A stretch of 64,000 bases of DNA. It comes from Erythrobacter fulvus. Lineage in GTDB: Bacteria > Pseudomonadota > Alphaproteobacteria > Sphingomonadales > Sphingomonadaceae. The notes beneath the pieces are model-generated. The model was not told the DNA's origin, did no database searches, and saw only the letters and a program-made list of their open reading frames with translations. Below, piece by piece: positions 8,982 to 18,149 of the stretch (within the stretch, counting starts at the first letter, position 1; every line of letters begins with the position of its first letter). A program made the translations under genes and the position numbers. The stretch is from assembly GCF_028595285.1 (NCBI RefSeq), contig NZ_JAQQXQ010000001.1:84308-148307 (forward strand), in the 5' to 3' direction.

Positions 8982-11741
8982 ATGCTCAATACCATCATCA
9001 AATCCGTGTTCGGATCGTCCAACGACCGTTACGTGAAATCGCTGCGCAAGATCGTCGCGCAGATCAACGCGCTCGAACCGCAGGTGCAGGCCCTTTCCGA
9101 CGAGGAATTGCAGGCCCAGACCGCCAAGCTGCGCGGCCTGATCGACAATGGTTCCAAGCTTGACGACATCCTGCCCGAAGCCTTCGCCACGGTGCGCGAG
9201 GCATCGGTGCGGGTGTTCGGGATGCGCCATTTCGATGTGCAGATGATCGGCGGCATCGTGCTCCACCGCGGCGAGATCGCGGAAATGCGCACCGGCGAGG
9301 GCAAGACGCTGATGGCGACGCTGGCGGTCTATCTCAACGCGCTTGAAGGCAAGGGCGTGCACGTCGTGACCGTCAATGATTACCTCGCCCGGCGCGACGC
9401 GGCGGAGATGGGGCGGCTTTATAACTGGCTTGGCCTGACGGTCGGCGTGATTGTCCCCGGGATGCCCGAGGAGTTGAAGCGCGACGCCTACAACGCCGAC
9501 ATCACCTATGGCACCAACAACGAATTCGGCTTCGATTACCTGCGCGACAACATGAAGCACGAACGCAGCCAGATGTGCCAGCGTCCGTTCAATTTCGCGA
9601 TCGTCGACGAAGTGGACTCGATCCTGATCGACGAGGCGCGCACCCCGCTGATCATCTCCGGCCCGACAGAGGACAAATCCGATCTCTACATCGCGCTGGA
9701 CGAGGTCGCGCGCGAGATTCCGGAAGACTGGCTCGACATCGACGAGAAGGTGAAGCGCGTCCAGCTGACCGAAGACGGGCTTGAGGAAATCGAAAAGCTG
9801 CTGCTGGAAAAGGGCCTGCTCGCCACCAACAACCTTTACGACGTCGAAAACACCCAGGTCGTCCACCACCTCGATCAGGCGCTGGTCGCCAATTTCGCCC
9901 GCAAGCGCGATACCGACTACATCGTCAAGGACGGCAAGGTCGTGATCATCGACGAGTTCACCGGCCGCATGATGGACGGACGGCGCTGGTCGAACGGCTT
10001 GCACCAGGCGGTAGAGGCCAAGGAAGGCGTCAAGATCGAGCCCGAGAACCAGACCATGGCCTCGATCACCTTCCAGAACTATTTCCGTATGTATCCCAAG
10101 CTGTCCGGCATGACCGGCACCGCGGCCACCGAAGCGCCGGAATTCTGGGACATCTACAAGGTCGGCGTGGTCGAAATCCCGACCAACCTGCCCGTCGCGC
10201 GCATCGACGAGGAAGACGAGTTCTACAAGAACACGGTCGATAAATTCGGCGCGATTGCCAAGGCGATCAAGGAAAAGCAGGAAATCGGACAGCCGGTGCT
10301 GGTCGGCACGGTGTCGATCGAGAAATCCGAGCTGCTCAGCCAGTTCCTCGACAAGGAAGGCGTGAAGCATTCGGTGCTGAACGCTCGTTTCCACGAACAG
10401 GAAGCGCATATCGTGGCGCAGGCCGGGCGATTGGGCGCGGTAACCATCGCCACCAACATGGCCGGTCGCGGCACCGACATCCAGCTGGGCGGCAATGTCG
10501 AATTTCGCATCAATGACGAATTGCGCGACATGCCCGACGGGCCGGAGCGCGATGCCGCCATCGCCCGCATCAAGGCCGAGGTGGCCGAGGAAAAGCGCAA
10601 GGTGATCGAAGCAGGCGGCCTGTTCGTGCTGGGCACCGAACGCCACGAATCGCGGCGTATCGACAACCAGTTGCGCGGCCGTTCGGGCCGTCAGGGCGAC
10701 CCGGGCCTGTCGCGCTTCTACCTGTGCCTTGAGGATGATCTGCTGCGCATCTTCGGCCCCGACACGCTGTTTTCCAAGATGATGAAGTCGAACCTTGCCG
10801 ATGGCGAGGCGATCGGTTCGAAGTGGCTGTCGAAAGCGATCGAGACCGCACAGAAGAAGGTCGAAGCGCGCAACTACGACATGCGCAAGCAGGTGGTGCA
10901 GTACGACGACGTGATGAACGACCAGCGCAAGGTGGTCTACGAACAGCGCGCCGAGATCATGGATTCCGAAGCCGTCGACGATGTCGTGATCGACATGCGC
11001 CACGACACCATCAACACCATCGTCGGCACCGCGTGCCCGCCGGGTTCCTATCCCGAACAGTGGGACATCGCCGGCCTGAAGGAAAAGGTCGAAGCGGTAT
11101 TCGGCCTCCAGCCGCCGTTCGAGGAATGGCTGGCCGAGGAGCAGGTTGAGCCCGAACTGCTCGAAGAACGCCTGCGCACCATGACCGACGCGATGATGGA
11201 CGAGAAGATGGCCACCAACACGGCCGACTGGCGTATCGTCGAAAAGGACGTCCTGCTGCGCCAGCTCGACCATCACTGGAAGGAACACCTCGCGACGTTG
11301 GATGCGCTGCGTCAGGTGATCTGGATGCGCTCGATCGCGCAGAAGCAGCCGATCAACGAATACAAGCAGGAAGCCTTCGGCCTGTTCGAGACCATGCTCG
11401 ACACGCTGCGTGAAGAGGTCACCAGAATCCTGTTCCGCGCCGAGCTGCGCATCGCGCCGCCCGAAGTGCAGAATCTGCCCGAACTGCCCGATTTCCTGAC
11501 CGGCCATATCGATCCGCTGACGGGGCTGGACAATTCGAATGACGGCGACGGGTCGGAAATGCGGCCCGAATTGTTCGGTGCGCTGGCCGGAAGCCCGCGT
11601 GCCGCCTTCGGTCCGGGCGGGGCCAATCCCGACAATCCCTACGCCAATCTCGACATCAGCCGCAATGCGCCGTGCCCGTGCGGTTCGGGGAACAAGTACA
11701 AGCATTGCCACGGCGCGGTGAGCGAGCGGCAGATCGTCTGA
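8982..11741 (+). CDS. secA: SecA, preprotein translocase ATPase
   Basis: The ATPase motor that drives proteins through SecYEG, 919 residues. Walker [10 protein letters not shown] and the [19 protein letters not shown] box (Walker B region) are intact. Motif III/VI elements include [10 protein letters not shown] and [12 protein letters not shown]. The C-terminal zinc-binding SecB/lipid-contacting tail [16 protein letters not shown] is complete. Only a weak AAAGG precedes the ATG, which would suit control by the hairpin and small gene just upstream. Confidence 0.97.
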   Translation: MLNTIIKSVFGSSNDRYVKSLRKIVAQINALEPQVQALSDEELQAQTAKLRGLIDNGSKLDDILPEAFATVREASVRVFGMRHFDVQMIGGIVLHRGEIAEMRTGEGKTLMATLAVYLNALEGKGVHVVTVNDYLARRDAAEMGRLYNWLGLTVGVIVPGMPEELKRDAYNADITYGTNNEFGFDYLRDNMKHERSQMCQRPFNFAIVDEVDSILIDEARTPLIISGPTEDKSDLYIALDEVAREIPEDWLDIDEKVKRVQLTEDGLEEIEKLLLEKGLLATNNLYDVENTQVVHHLDQALVANFARKRDTDYIVKDGKVVIIDEFTGRMMDGRRWSNGLHQAVEAKEGVKIEPENQTMASITFQNYFRMYPKLSGMTGTAATEAPEFWDIYKVGVVEIPTNLPVARIDEEDEFYKNTVDKFGAIAKAIKEKQEIGQPVLVGTVSIEKSELLSQFLDKEGVKHSVLNARFHEQEAHIVAQAGRLGAVTIATNMAGRGTDIQLGGNVEFRINDELRDMPDGPERDAAIARIKAEVAEEKRKVIEAGGLFVLGTERHESRRIDNQLRGRSGRQGDPGLSRFYLCLEDDLLRIFGPDTLFSKMMKSNLADGEAIGSKWLSKAIETAQKKVEARNYDMRKQVVQYDDVMNDQRKVVYEQRAEIMDSEAVDDVVIDMRHDTINTIVGTACPPGSYPEQWDIAGLKEKVEAVFGLQPPFEEWLAEEQVEPELLEERLRTMTDAMMDEKMATNTADWRIVEKDVLLRQLDHHWKEHLATLDALRQVIWMRSIAQKQPINEYKQEAFGLFETMLDTLREEVTRILFRAELRIAPPEVQNLPELPDFLTGHIDPLTGLDNSNDGDGSEMRPELFGALAGSPRAAFGPGGANPDNPYANLDISRNAPCPCGSGNKYKHCHGAVSERQIV

Positions 11742-11772
11742 TCCGGCCGGCCGCAGCGCAGGGGATTGAAGG

Positions 11773-12528
11773 ATGATCGGTGCGGTGCCGGTGCTGCTGG
11801 TGCTCGGCTTTCTGGTCACCGCGCTGCTTTATGCCAGTGTCGGTTTCGGCGGCGGTTCGACCTATTCGGCGCTGCTGGCGCTTTCGGGGCTGGATTACCG
11901 GCTGTTGCCGCTGGTCAGCCTTGCCTGCAACATCGTGGTGGTGGCCGGATCGAGCATTCGCTTTGCCCGCGCCGGGATAACACCGTGGCGTCCGGCGCTG
12001 GTGCTGGTCGGCCTGGCCGCGCCTGCCAGTTTCCTTGGCGGGCTGGTGCCGATCGGGCGCGAGGCGTTTCTGATGCTGCTCGGCACGAGCCTGGTGCTGA
12101 CCAGCCTGACAATGCTGATCCCCGTGGCCGAGGCGCGCGCGGGCGAGCCGACGCGCTTTGCCCGCTGGATGCCCTTCGTCGCGCCGCCGCTGGGCTTTCT
12201 GGCGGGGCTGGTGGGCATCGGGGGCGGCATCTTCCTTGCCCCGCTCCTGCATCTGGCCCGCTGGCAGGGCGCGCGGGCAATTGCGGCGACGGCGAGCTTG
12301 TTTATCCTCGTCAATTCGCTGTTCGGGCTGGCAGGGCAATTGCTGAAGAACGGCCCGGGCATGATGGGGCAGGCGATTGGCGCCTCCTTGCCGCTGCTGC
12401 TGGCGGTGGTGGTAGGTGGCCAGATCGGCAGCCTGCTCGCCGCGCGCCTGCTGCCGCTGCAATGGATCCGCCGGCTGACGGCGGTGCTGGTTTTCATGGT
12501 GGGGTTCCGGCTGCTCTGCACAGGCTGA
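11773..12528 (+). CDS. TauE/SafE (TSUP) family membrane permease
   Basis: A 251-residue inner-membrane protein with about seven or eight hydrophobic segments. It has the two-fold GFGGGSTYSALLAL and GIGGGIFLAPLL repeats that mark the TSUP family, which exports sulfite, sulfoacetate or other small anions. It starts 31 bases after secA and may share its transcript. The substrate is not predictable. Confidence 0.85.
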   Translation: MIGAVPVLLVLGFLVTALLYASVGFGGGSTYSALLALSGLDYRLLPLVSLACNIVVVAGSSIRFARAGITPWRPALVLVGLAAPASFLGGLVPIGREAFLMLLGTSLVLTSLTMLIPVAEARAGEPTRFARWMPFVAPPLGFLAGLVGIGGGIFLAPLLHLARWQGARAIAATASLFILVNSLFGLAGQLLKNGPGMMGQAIGASLPLLLAVVVGGQIGSLLAARLLPLQWIRRLTAVLVFMVGFRLLCTG

Positions 12529-12594
12529 GGCTTGCTTTTTGCACAAATATGTCTAGTAACGCCTCGCTGGATTATCGCTTCGGGATCACTGATC

Positions 12595-12744
12595 ATGCAG
12601 AATGAGCATCACAAAGGCGCGAAGCACGCGTATGCGACGCCGGTTTTGTCCGTTTATGGATCGGTCCGCCAGCTTACTGGCGGCAGCAACGGACCGCACG
12701 GCGACGGTGGCGGCTCCAAGCGCGCCGGCACCGGCCCGAAATAA
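12595..12744 (+). CDS. Lasso-type RiPP precursor (orphan, 49 residues)
   Basis: A short gene encoding a peptide with a lasso-leader pattern. Y13-A-T-P16 matches the YxxP motif bound by the B1/RRE protein, followed by L18, G22 and T28 at position -2 from the likely cleavage point. If the core begins at G30, D37 is core position 8, the right distance for a Gly1-Asp8 macrolactam ring, leaving a 12-residue tail rich in Gly and Lys/Arg. If it begins at G29, D37 is position 9. No B (peptidase) or C (cyclase) gene lies anywhere in the window, so maturation would have to come from elsewhere. A weak GGAT is the only ribosome-binding candidate. Confidence 0.7.
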   Translation: MQNEHHKGAKHAYATPVLSVYGSVRQLTGGSNGPHGDGGGSKRAGTGPK

Positions 12745-12835
12745 GCCTGTGACGCGGTTCGGCCGGATCGTTCATCTATAGAATTTCCGCGAGCGCAACA
12801 GATGGCCGGGGCGCGCAAGCGCCAGGGCCGCGCCG

Positions 12836-14116
12836 TTATTGTGTCCGGGTCAGGCTGGCGTCATACGATATCGCAGTGCAGTCGCGGCCATTCTGAACGG
12901 CGGGCGTTACCGCCTTGAAGATCATCCAGCACAGGACAATCAGCAGAGGTCCGATCAGGCTCGGCCAGCTTAGCGTCTGCGCCACTGCGGTGCCGCCGGC
13001 CAAGTTTGGCGCACCGGTCTCCGTCAACGCTGCGATCAGCACGCCGTAGCCGCTGGCCAGCCAGCACAATGCCAGCAATCCGGCAAGCTCCCCCAAGCGC
13101 TGGCGGGCGATCAGATCGGGCAGGATGAAGGCAAGGCCCACACCGAGGATCGCAAGATCATAGTCGTAGTTGTAAGGGCTGACGAACAGGGACAGCGCGC
13201 AGATCAGGGCGGCACGAAAGCGGAAGGCAATCGTGCTCGTGCAGGCCCAGACCAGCAAGCCGAGCGCCGTGAGCGCGCCGAGCGCGTGGCCGGCCATGGC
13301 CCATCCGGCAGGCAGTCCCGCAGCGTGCAGCGCGGCATAGACCGAATTCATCCGGTAAAGCGGATAAAGGCCGGCGGAAAGAAACGCGCCCGCTTCCTCC
13401 ACCGCAAAGCGGAACGCATCCCAGACGACGAAGCCATAGGCGAAGGTTGCCAGCCCCAGCGCTACGGCTGCGACAATCGCGGCGATCGCCAGCACACTCC
13501 ACCGCCTACCGAACAGCGCCAGCAGGCCGACGCCCGCGGCAAGGTGCGGCTTGATGATCATCAGGCCCAGCGGCAGCCCGGCAGCGGGGCTTTGCCTGCG
13601 CCAAGCGATCAGGAAGGCACCGATCAGCCCCGCGACAAGAAACCCGTTCTGTCCGGTGCGCAGGCTGATCAGGATCGTGGGCATCATGAACAACAGGACG
13701 CCGGGCAGATATTCCCCGGCAATTCGGCGCAGGACCGCGAGATAAAATCCGAAACTGGCGAGAATGAACAGCACATAGGCAGTGCCGATCGGCAGCCGGG
13801 CCAGACCATCGACGAACAGGGTAAAGGGCGGCGGATAGGTCCATGGCATCAGCTTCACCTTGCCGGTCAGCTCCAACTGGGCCTGCCGCATGGTTTCAGC
13901 GTGATAGGCATCGGCCACATCGCCGCGCCCGGCCAGGGTTCCGGCAATGTGGAAGGCATCGAAATCGGTCAGCACCTTTTCCTGACCGAGCAGTTCGGGA
14001 GCCTGGAACCGCACCGCCGAAACCGCGACCAGCGCCAGCGCCACCAGCACGAAGGCCCAGAGGATCACCCGGCTGCGGGCGACCTGTTCGGGCACGGACA
14101 GGCCGGCATGGCTCAC
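12836..14116 (-). CDS. GT87/DUF2029 polyprenyl-phosphate-dependent glycosyltransferase
   Basis: A 426-residue integral membrane protein with about ten hydrophobic segments and an early periplasmic-type acidic pair (LTDFDAFHIAG), as in GT-C enzymes. The MPWTYPPPFTLF and SLRTGQNGFLVAGLIG segments are typical of DUF2029/GT87, the family of the mycobacterial mannosyltransferase PimE. Such enzymes use polyprenyl-phosphate sugars outside the membrane. GTG at 14116 overlaps the stop of the reductase gene before it, placing it last in a five-gene operon that would make such a donor. Confidence 0.85.
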   Translation of the reverse strand: MSHAGLSVPEQVARSRVILWAFVLVALALVAVSAVRFQAPELLGQEKVLTDFDAFHIAGTLAGRGDVADAYHAETMRQAQLELTGKVKLMPWTYPPPFTLFVDGLARLPIGTAYVLFILASFGFYLAVLRRIAGEYLPGVLLFMMPTILISLRTGQNGFLVAGLIGAFLIAWRRQSPAAGLPLGLMIIKPHLAAGVGLLALFGRRWSVLAIAAIVAAVALGLATFAYGFVVWDAFRFAVEEAGAFLSAGLYPLYRMNSVYAALHAAGLPAGWAMAGHALGALTALGLLVWACTSTIAFRFRAALICALSLFVSPYNYDYDLAILGVGLAFILPDLIARQRLGELAGLLALCWLASGYGVLIAALTETGAPNLAGGTAVAQTLSWPSLIGPLLIVLCWMIFKAVTPAVQNGRDCTAISYDASLTRTQ

Positions 14117-14850
14117 AGCTTCGTCCCCTTGAAGATGCCCTCGGGTATCGCGCGGATGATGGCCATCACCAGCCGCCAGACCGGCTTCACGTAGATCACG
14201 TCGCGCTGTTTCGTCGCGGCGCGGAAGATCGCCTCTGCCACGGCGGCGGGTTCGGCGGTCAGGCGCGCAGGCAGGTCCATGCCCGCGGTCATGCGGGTGC
14301 GCACGAACCCGGGCAGCACCGTCATTACATGCACGCCCGTTTTCGACAGGCGGTTGCGCAGACCCGAAAGGAACGCGGTGTAACCTGCCTTGGCCGATCC
14401 GTAGACGTAATTGCTCGCCCGACCGCGCTCTCCCGCGACCGAGCTGATGCCGATGATCGTGCCGCTGCCGCGAGCGGCGAAGCGTTCGGCAATGAGGCCG
14501 GTAAGCAGCGCAGGGCCTTCGTAATTGCTGCGCATGGTCAGCTGTGCGGCGGCGATATCGGTCTGCGAGGTGGCCTGATCGCCCAGCAGTCCGACCACGC
14601 AGATCGCCACGTGCGGAAGCTGCGGCAGGCTGTCGAGAAACGCTGCGAAGCTTTCGGGTTCGAGAATGTCGATCTCGTGCACGCTGGCGCTTGTGCCGTG
14701 ACGCAGCGCGATGTTGGCGGCGTCCGCTTCCAGCCCCTTGCTCGCGCGCGCGGCCAGCTGCACCGGATGCCCGGCTGCGGCGTAGCGGTGCGCCAGCGCC
14801 ATGCCGATGTCGGAACGCGCGCCGATGATGAGGACGGGGGCAGCAGTCAC
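14113..14850 (-). CDS. dprE2: DprE2-like short-chain reductase (polyprenyl-phosphoryl-2-keto-pentose reductase)
   Basis: A 245-residue SDR. The cofactor loop is VLIIGARSDIGMALA (a GxxxDIG variant of the usual GxxxGIG). The catalytic Ser is in SSVAGERG and the YxxxK pair is YVYGSAK. It overlaps the oxidase gene as GTGA at 14850, which is why that start is preferred to the TTG at 14856. With the adjacent DprE1-like oxidase it is predicted to complete a C2 epimerisation, as DprE1/DprE2 convert decaprenyl-phospho-ribose to decaprenyl-phospho-arabinose. The assignment rests largely on the pairing. Confidence 0.8.
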   Translation of the reverse strand: MTAAPVLIIGARSDIGMALAHRYAAAGHPVQLAARASKGLEADAANIALRHGTSASVHEIDILEPESFAAFLDSLPQLPHVAICVVGLLGDQATSQTDIAAAQLTMRSNYEGPALLTGLIAERFAARGSGTIIGISSVAGERGRASNYVYGSAKAGYTAFLSGLRNRLSKTGVHVMTVLPGFVRTRMTAGMDLPARLTAEPAAVAEAIFRAATKQRDVIYVKPVWRLVMAIIRAIPEGIFKGTKL

Positions 14851-16166
14851 AGGCAAAGTCTTTCAGATTGGCTGGAACGGAAATTGGCAAGGCCGGCATC
14901 GCGTCGCACCTTGGCCAGCACATCGGCGCGCGGGTCTGCACGGCGCAGGGTGGCGGCGCTCATGCGGGCATCCTTGGCGAGATAGAACCGCCCGCCGTGA
15001 TCGAGCGTTATCGCATCGAGCCGCTCCATCAGCCGCGCGGTGCCGGACGAAAACGGAAAGTCTAACGCCAGCGTGTAGCCTTCCATCGGAAAGGAGAAGG
15101 GGCCGTGTTCCGCGCCCATCCGTTTCAGCACCGACAGGAACGATCCTTCGCCGCTGGCGATAATCGCGCGCAGCAATTCGGTGAGGCCCGCATGGGCGCT
15201 GTCCAGCGGCAGCACGCATTGGAACTGCATGAAGCCGCGCGCGCCATAGATGCGGTTCCATTCGAGGATCGCGTCGAGGGGGTAGAAATAGCTGTCCCAA
15301 TCGACCAGCGCGTCGCCCGCAGCGGCGCGGGCATTGCGATAATACAGGGCGTTGAAGGCCTTCACCGTCATGCGGTTCAATGCCGCGCGCGGCAGATCGA
15401 CCGGCATGGTGCGGCTGCGCTTTGCCGGCACCGAAAACGGTGCGTTGCGGCGGGTGCGCGACAATTCGTCGGCGCACGCATGTTCGCCCAGCATCAGCGC
15501 CGAACGGCCAAGCCCGCTTCCGGTGTTGAGGCAATCGATCCACGCCACCGAATAGGTCGCCGCGCCGTTTTCCTCGAACAGCGCCATGACATGATCGAGA
15601 TTGCGCGCGGGCAGGGTGGTCTGGCGGATCCATGCGCTTTCCACCCGGCGCAGGCGAAAGGCGACGCGCAGGATCACTCCCGTCAGCCCCATGCCGCCGA
15701 TCGTCCAGGCGAAAAGCTCGGCGTTCTCCTGCGGGCTGCAACGGCGCACCTCGCCATCCTCGCCCATCAGATCGATCCAGTCGACGAAACGCCCGAAGGT
15801 GCCGTCGCGGTGGTGGTTCTTGCCGTGCACGTCGGCCGCCACCATGCCGCCGATGGTGACGAACTTGGTCCCCGGAGTGACCGGCGGAAACCAGCCGCGC
15901 GGCAGGAAGGTGTCGATCACCTCGGCCAGCAGCACGCCTGCCTCGGTCACCAGCTGGCCGGTCTCTTCCTCGAAGGCGAGCATGCGGTTGAAACGGCGCA
16001 TCTCGATCGTGGCGTTGCGCTGCATTGCGCAGTCGCCATAGCCGCGCCCGTTGCCGCGCGCGATCCGCGGCCCTGTCGCCATCGCCGCGCGCACTTCGGC
16101 CTCGTCACGCGGCTGATGCAGCGCGCACCATTGCTGCGGAAAGCGGCCCCAGCCCGACAGCATCAT
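14847..16166 (-). CDS. dprE1: DprE1-like FAD oxidase (polyprenyl-phosphoryl-ribose 2-oxidase)
   Basis: A 439-residue FAD-binding oxidase of the VAO/PCMH fold. The flavin site reads GNGRGYGDC then TPGTKFVTIGG and DVHGKNHH, as in mycobacterial DprE1, with H114 matching the active-site His132. K398 (in YLAKDAR) matches Lys418, and Q314/Q316 match Gln334/Gln336 with a constant offset. At the position of Cys387, the cysteine hit by benzothiazinones, this protein has A367. The start overlaps the gtrA stop as ATGA. The alignment to the mycobacterial protein is from memory of the family. Confidence 0.87.
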   Translation of the reverse strand: MMLSGWGRFPQQWCALHQPRDEAEVRAAMATGPRIARGNGRGYGDCAMQRNATIEMRRFNRMLAFEEETGQLVTEAGVLLAEVIDTFLPRGWFPPVTPGTKFVTIGGMVAADVHGKNHHRDGTFGRFVDWIDLMGEDGEVRRCSPQENAELFAWTIGGMGLTGVILRVAFRLRRVESAWIRQTTLPARNLDHVMALFEENGAATYSVAWIDCLNTGSGLGRSALMLGEHACADELSRTRRNAPFSVPAKRSRTMPVDLPRAALNRMTVKAFNALYYRNARAAAGDALVDWDSYFYPLDAILEWNRIYGARGFMQFQCVLPLDSAHAGLTELLRAIIASGEGSFLSVLKRMGAEHGPFSFPMEGYTLALDFPFSSGTARLMERLDAITLDHGGRFYLAKDARMSAATLRRADPRADVLAKVRRDAGLANFRSSQSERLCL

Positions 16167-16588
16167 GCCGCAAGCCCCCCGCCGGTGGTGAAGACGAAGC
16201 GCCGGTCGAGCCGGTATTTGACGACATAACCGATCGCGAGGCCGATCACCGCGCCCAGTTCGCGCGCGGTGTGAGTTAGCCAGACGATCCAGAACAGCGT
16301 TTCGGTTCCCCAGAAAATCGCCGTGGTCGCCACGCCCATCAGCGCATAAAGCGAAAAGCGTTTGCCGTGCGCTTCGATCCCTTGCGAGAAATCATGGAAG
16401 ATCCAGCGCTTGTCCAGCAGGTACTTGATCACAAGGCCCGCCAGCGTGCCCGCGCCCAGCGCCAGCGGATATGCCAGGATTGCGGGCACACCCGGCAGCG
16501 CCAGCGCCAGCCGCTGTACCGCCAGATTGGCCAGCGTCGCAATCACTGCGAAGGCGACATAACGCAAGGTCAGCGTGGTGCGGCTCAC
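16163..16588 (-). CDS. GtrA-family membrane protein (probable polyprenyl-phosphate sugar flippase or partner)
   Basis: A 141-residue protein with four hydrophobic segments and the GtrA signature charges: LVIKYLLDKRWIF in the second segment and GYVVKYRLDRRFVF at the end. GtrA proteins work with polyprenyl-phosphate sugars at the membrane. The mycobacterial Rv3789 is a GtrA protein next to dprE1, the same neighbourhood as here. GTG at 16588 overlaps the prenyltransferase stop as GTGA, and its own stop overlaps the oxidase start. Confidence 0.85.
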   Translation of the reverse strand: MSRTTLTLRYVAFAVIATLANLAVQRLALALPGVPAILAYPLALGAGTLAGLVIKYLLDKRWIFHDFSQGIEAHGKRFSLYALMGVATTAIFWGTETLFWIVWLTHTARELGAVIGLAIGYVVKYRLDRRFVFTTGGGLAA

Positions 16589-17961
16589 ATCAGCGCCCCT
16601 GCCAGTGCGAGCGCGCCGACAATCGCGCCGCAGGCAAGGCTCACCTTGTCGCGCGCGGCGAAGACCAGCGGATCATCGTGCATCTCTCCGCGCTGGGTCA
16701 GGATGGTGATGCGGCTGTTCCAGAACAGCAGGACAAGGCAGATGCCCCACAGCGTTTCGGGCGTGCGATACAGCGCCTGCACCGGATCGGAATTGGCATA
16801 GAGCGCCAGCACCAGCACCGACACCATCCCTGCAGACACCGCGATATTGCCGACGATCGCAAGGTCATCGACATGATAGCCGCGACCATGCGCCTTGACC
16901 CGGCCCGCGCTGATGCCATCGACCAGTTCGGCCTGACGCTTCACCGCTGCCAGCGAGAAGAAGAAGAACGTGGAGAAAGCCAGCAGCCACATCGACGACG
17001 GAATGCCCGTCGCCGCGCTGCCCGCGAGGATGCGCAGGGTATACAGCACGGCGAGGGTGCACACATCGATCACCACCAGCCGTTTGAGGCGGAAGGAATA
17101 GGCGCTCGTCAACAGCGTGTAGAGCAGCAGCATGGCGAGCAGCGCGGGGCCGGAAACCAGCGCCGCGCCGATCCCCGCCAGCGCCAGCAGCGGCATCAGC
17201 AAGGTGCCTTGTGACAGGCTCACCGCGCCCGAGGCGAGCGGGCGGTTGCGTTTGCGCGGATGGGCGCGGTCGGCGTTGAGATCGAGCAGATCGTTGAGGA
17301 TATAGGTGCTCGACGCGATCAGGCTGAAGGCGACGAATGCAAGCACCGAATGCCACAGCGCCGCCGGGGTGAAAGCATGCGCGGCCAGCATCGGCACAAA
17401 CACCAGCGCGTTCTTCAGCCACTGGTGCGGACGCATCAGCCGGATCATCGCCTTGAAAGAGGCTTCGGGTGCAGTTGCGGTAACTTCGGGCATGGGATCG
17501 CGCGCGGCCGCGGCGGCCCAGTCCGGCGCGATCAGCGTATCATTGGCGATCGTGGCATAACCGCCCTGGCCATAAAGTCCCTCGAGACCGCCGGTTGCGG
17601 CGGCGACGCCGCCATGGGCTTCATCGAACAGCGCGAGGTGCGCGGCAACGGCATCGACGGTGGCCTGATCCTGTCCGCCCACCAGCGCGACGCGGCCACC
17701 CGCTTCCCGCCATGATTGCACCGCACCCAGCACGTCCTCGCGGTAATGCAGCCGCGCAGGCACGCGGTAGAGCGTTTCTTTCAGCCGGTTCTGGAGGCGT
17801 GCCCGATCCGGTGCGTGGCGGGCGAGTGCCGATAGCGTCGCCAGCCAGTTGGCCGAGGCAGCGGTCCAGAACGCCTCCAGCAGCGATGCGGGCGGGCTGA
17901 CCAGTTCGTCGAGACCCACCACCACAATCGCGTCAGACGGGTTCCTGCGCCCCTCGTCCAT
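16585..17961 (-). CDS. UbiA-type phosphoribosyl-polyprenol synthase fused to a degenerate HAD domain
   Basis: 458 residues. Residues 1-160 resemble a HAD hydrolase but lack its catalytic set: the DxDGT box reads G16-L-D18-E-L20, and the later acidic box reads YATIANDT. Residues 170-458 form a polytopic UbiA prenyltransferase with NDLLDLNADRAHPRKRNRP (from residue 223) and TSAYSFRLKRLVVIDV. This is the pattern of decaprenyl-phosphate 5-phosphoribosyltransferase (Rv3806c) rather than of quinone or heme UbiA enzymes. It is the first gene of the five-gene minus-strand operon. ATG at 17961 follows GAGGGG by 7 bases. Confidence 0.82.
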   Translation of the reverse strand: MDEGRRNPSDAIVVVGLDELVSPPASLLEAFWTAASANWLATLSALARHAPDRARLQNRLKETLYRVPARLHYREDVLGAVQSWREAGGRVALVGGQDQATVDAVAAHLALFDEAHGGVAAATGGLEGLYGQGGYATIANDTLIAPDWAAAAARDPMPEVTATAPEASFKAMIRLMRPHQWLKNALVFVPMLAAHAFTPAALWHSVLAFVAFSLIASSTYILNDLLDLNADRAHPRKRNRPLASGAVSLSQGTLLMPLLALAGIGAALVSGPALLAMLLLYTLLTSAYSFRLKRLVVIDVCTLAVLYTLRILAGSAATGIPSSMWLLAFSTFFFFSLAAVKRQAELVDGISAGRVKAHGRGYHVDDLAIVGNIAVSAGMVSVLVLALYANSDPVQALYRTPETLWGICLVLLFWNSRITILTQRGEMHDDPLVFAARDKVSLACGAIVGALALAGALM

Positions 17962-18149
17962 CAAATCACCCCTCGTGCCCGTTCCGGCGCGCTTGCACCG
18001 TCTTCAAGGGAGGGCGGTATAGTTAATATGCTAATAATTCCTGACCGCGCGTGCCCTTGTGGCCGAATTTCGCGGGCCGGCCGATCAGGATCTATCATGC
18101 GGCCAGCGACACCGTTGTTGACCTGATTGAAATGTGGCATTTTTCTTCG

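Noticed and set aside
8562..11819. A 1085-codon minus-strand frame covering secA
   Set aside because: It is the antisense of secA with His/Val/Arg-biased composition and no known domain.
12836..14941. A single 701-codon protein joining the GT87 gene to an upstream frame
   Set aside because: The first part is another frame of the DprE2-like and DprE1-like genes. GT87 homology and the GTGA overlap place the start at 14116.
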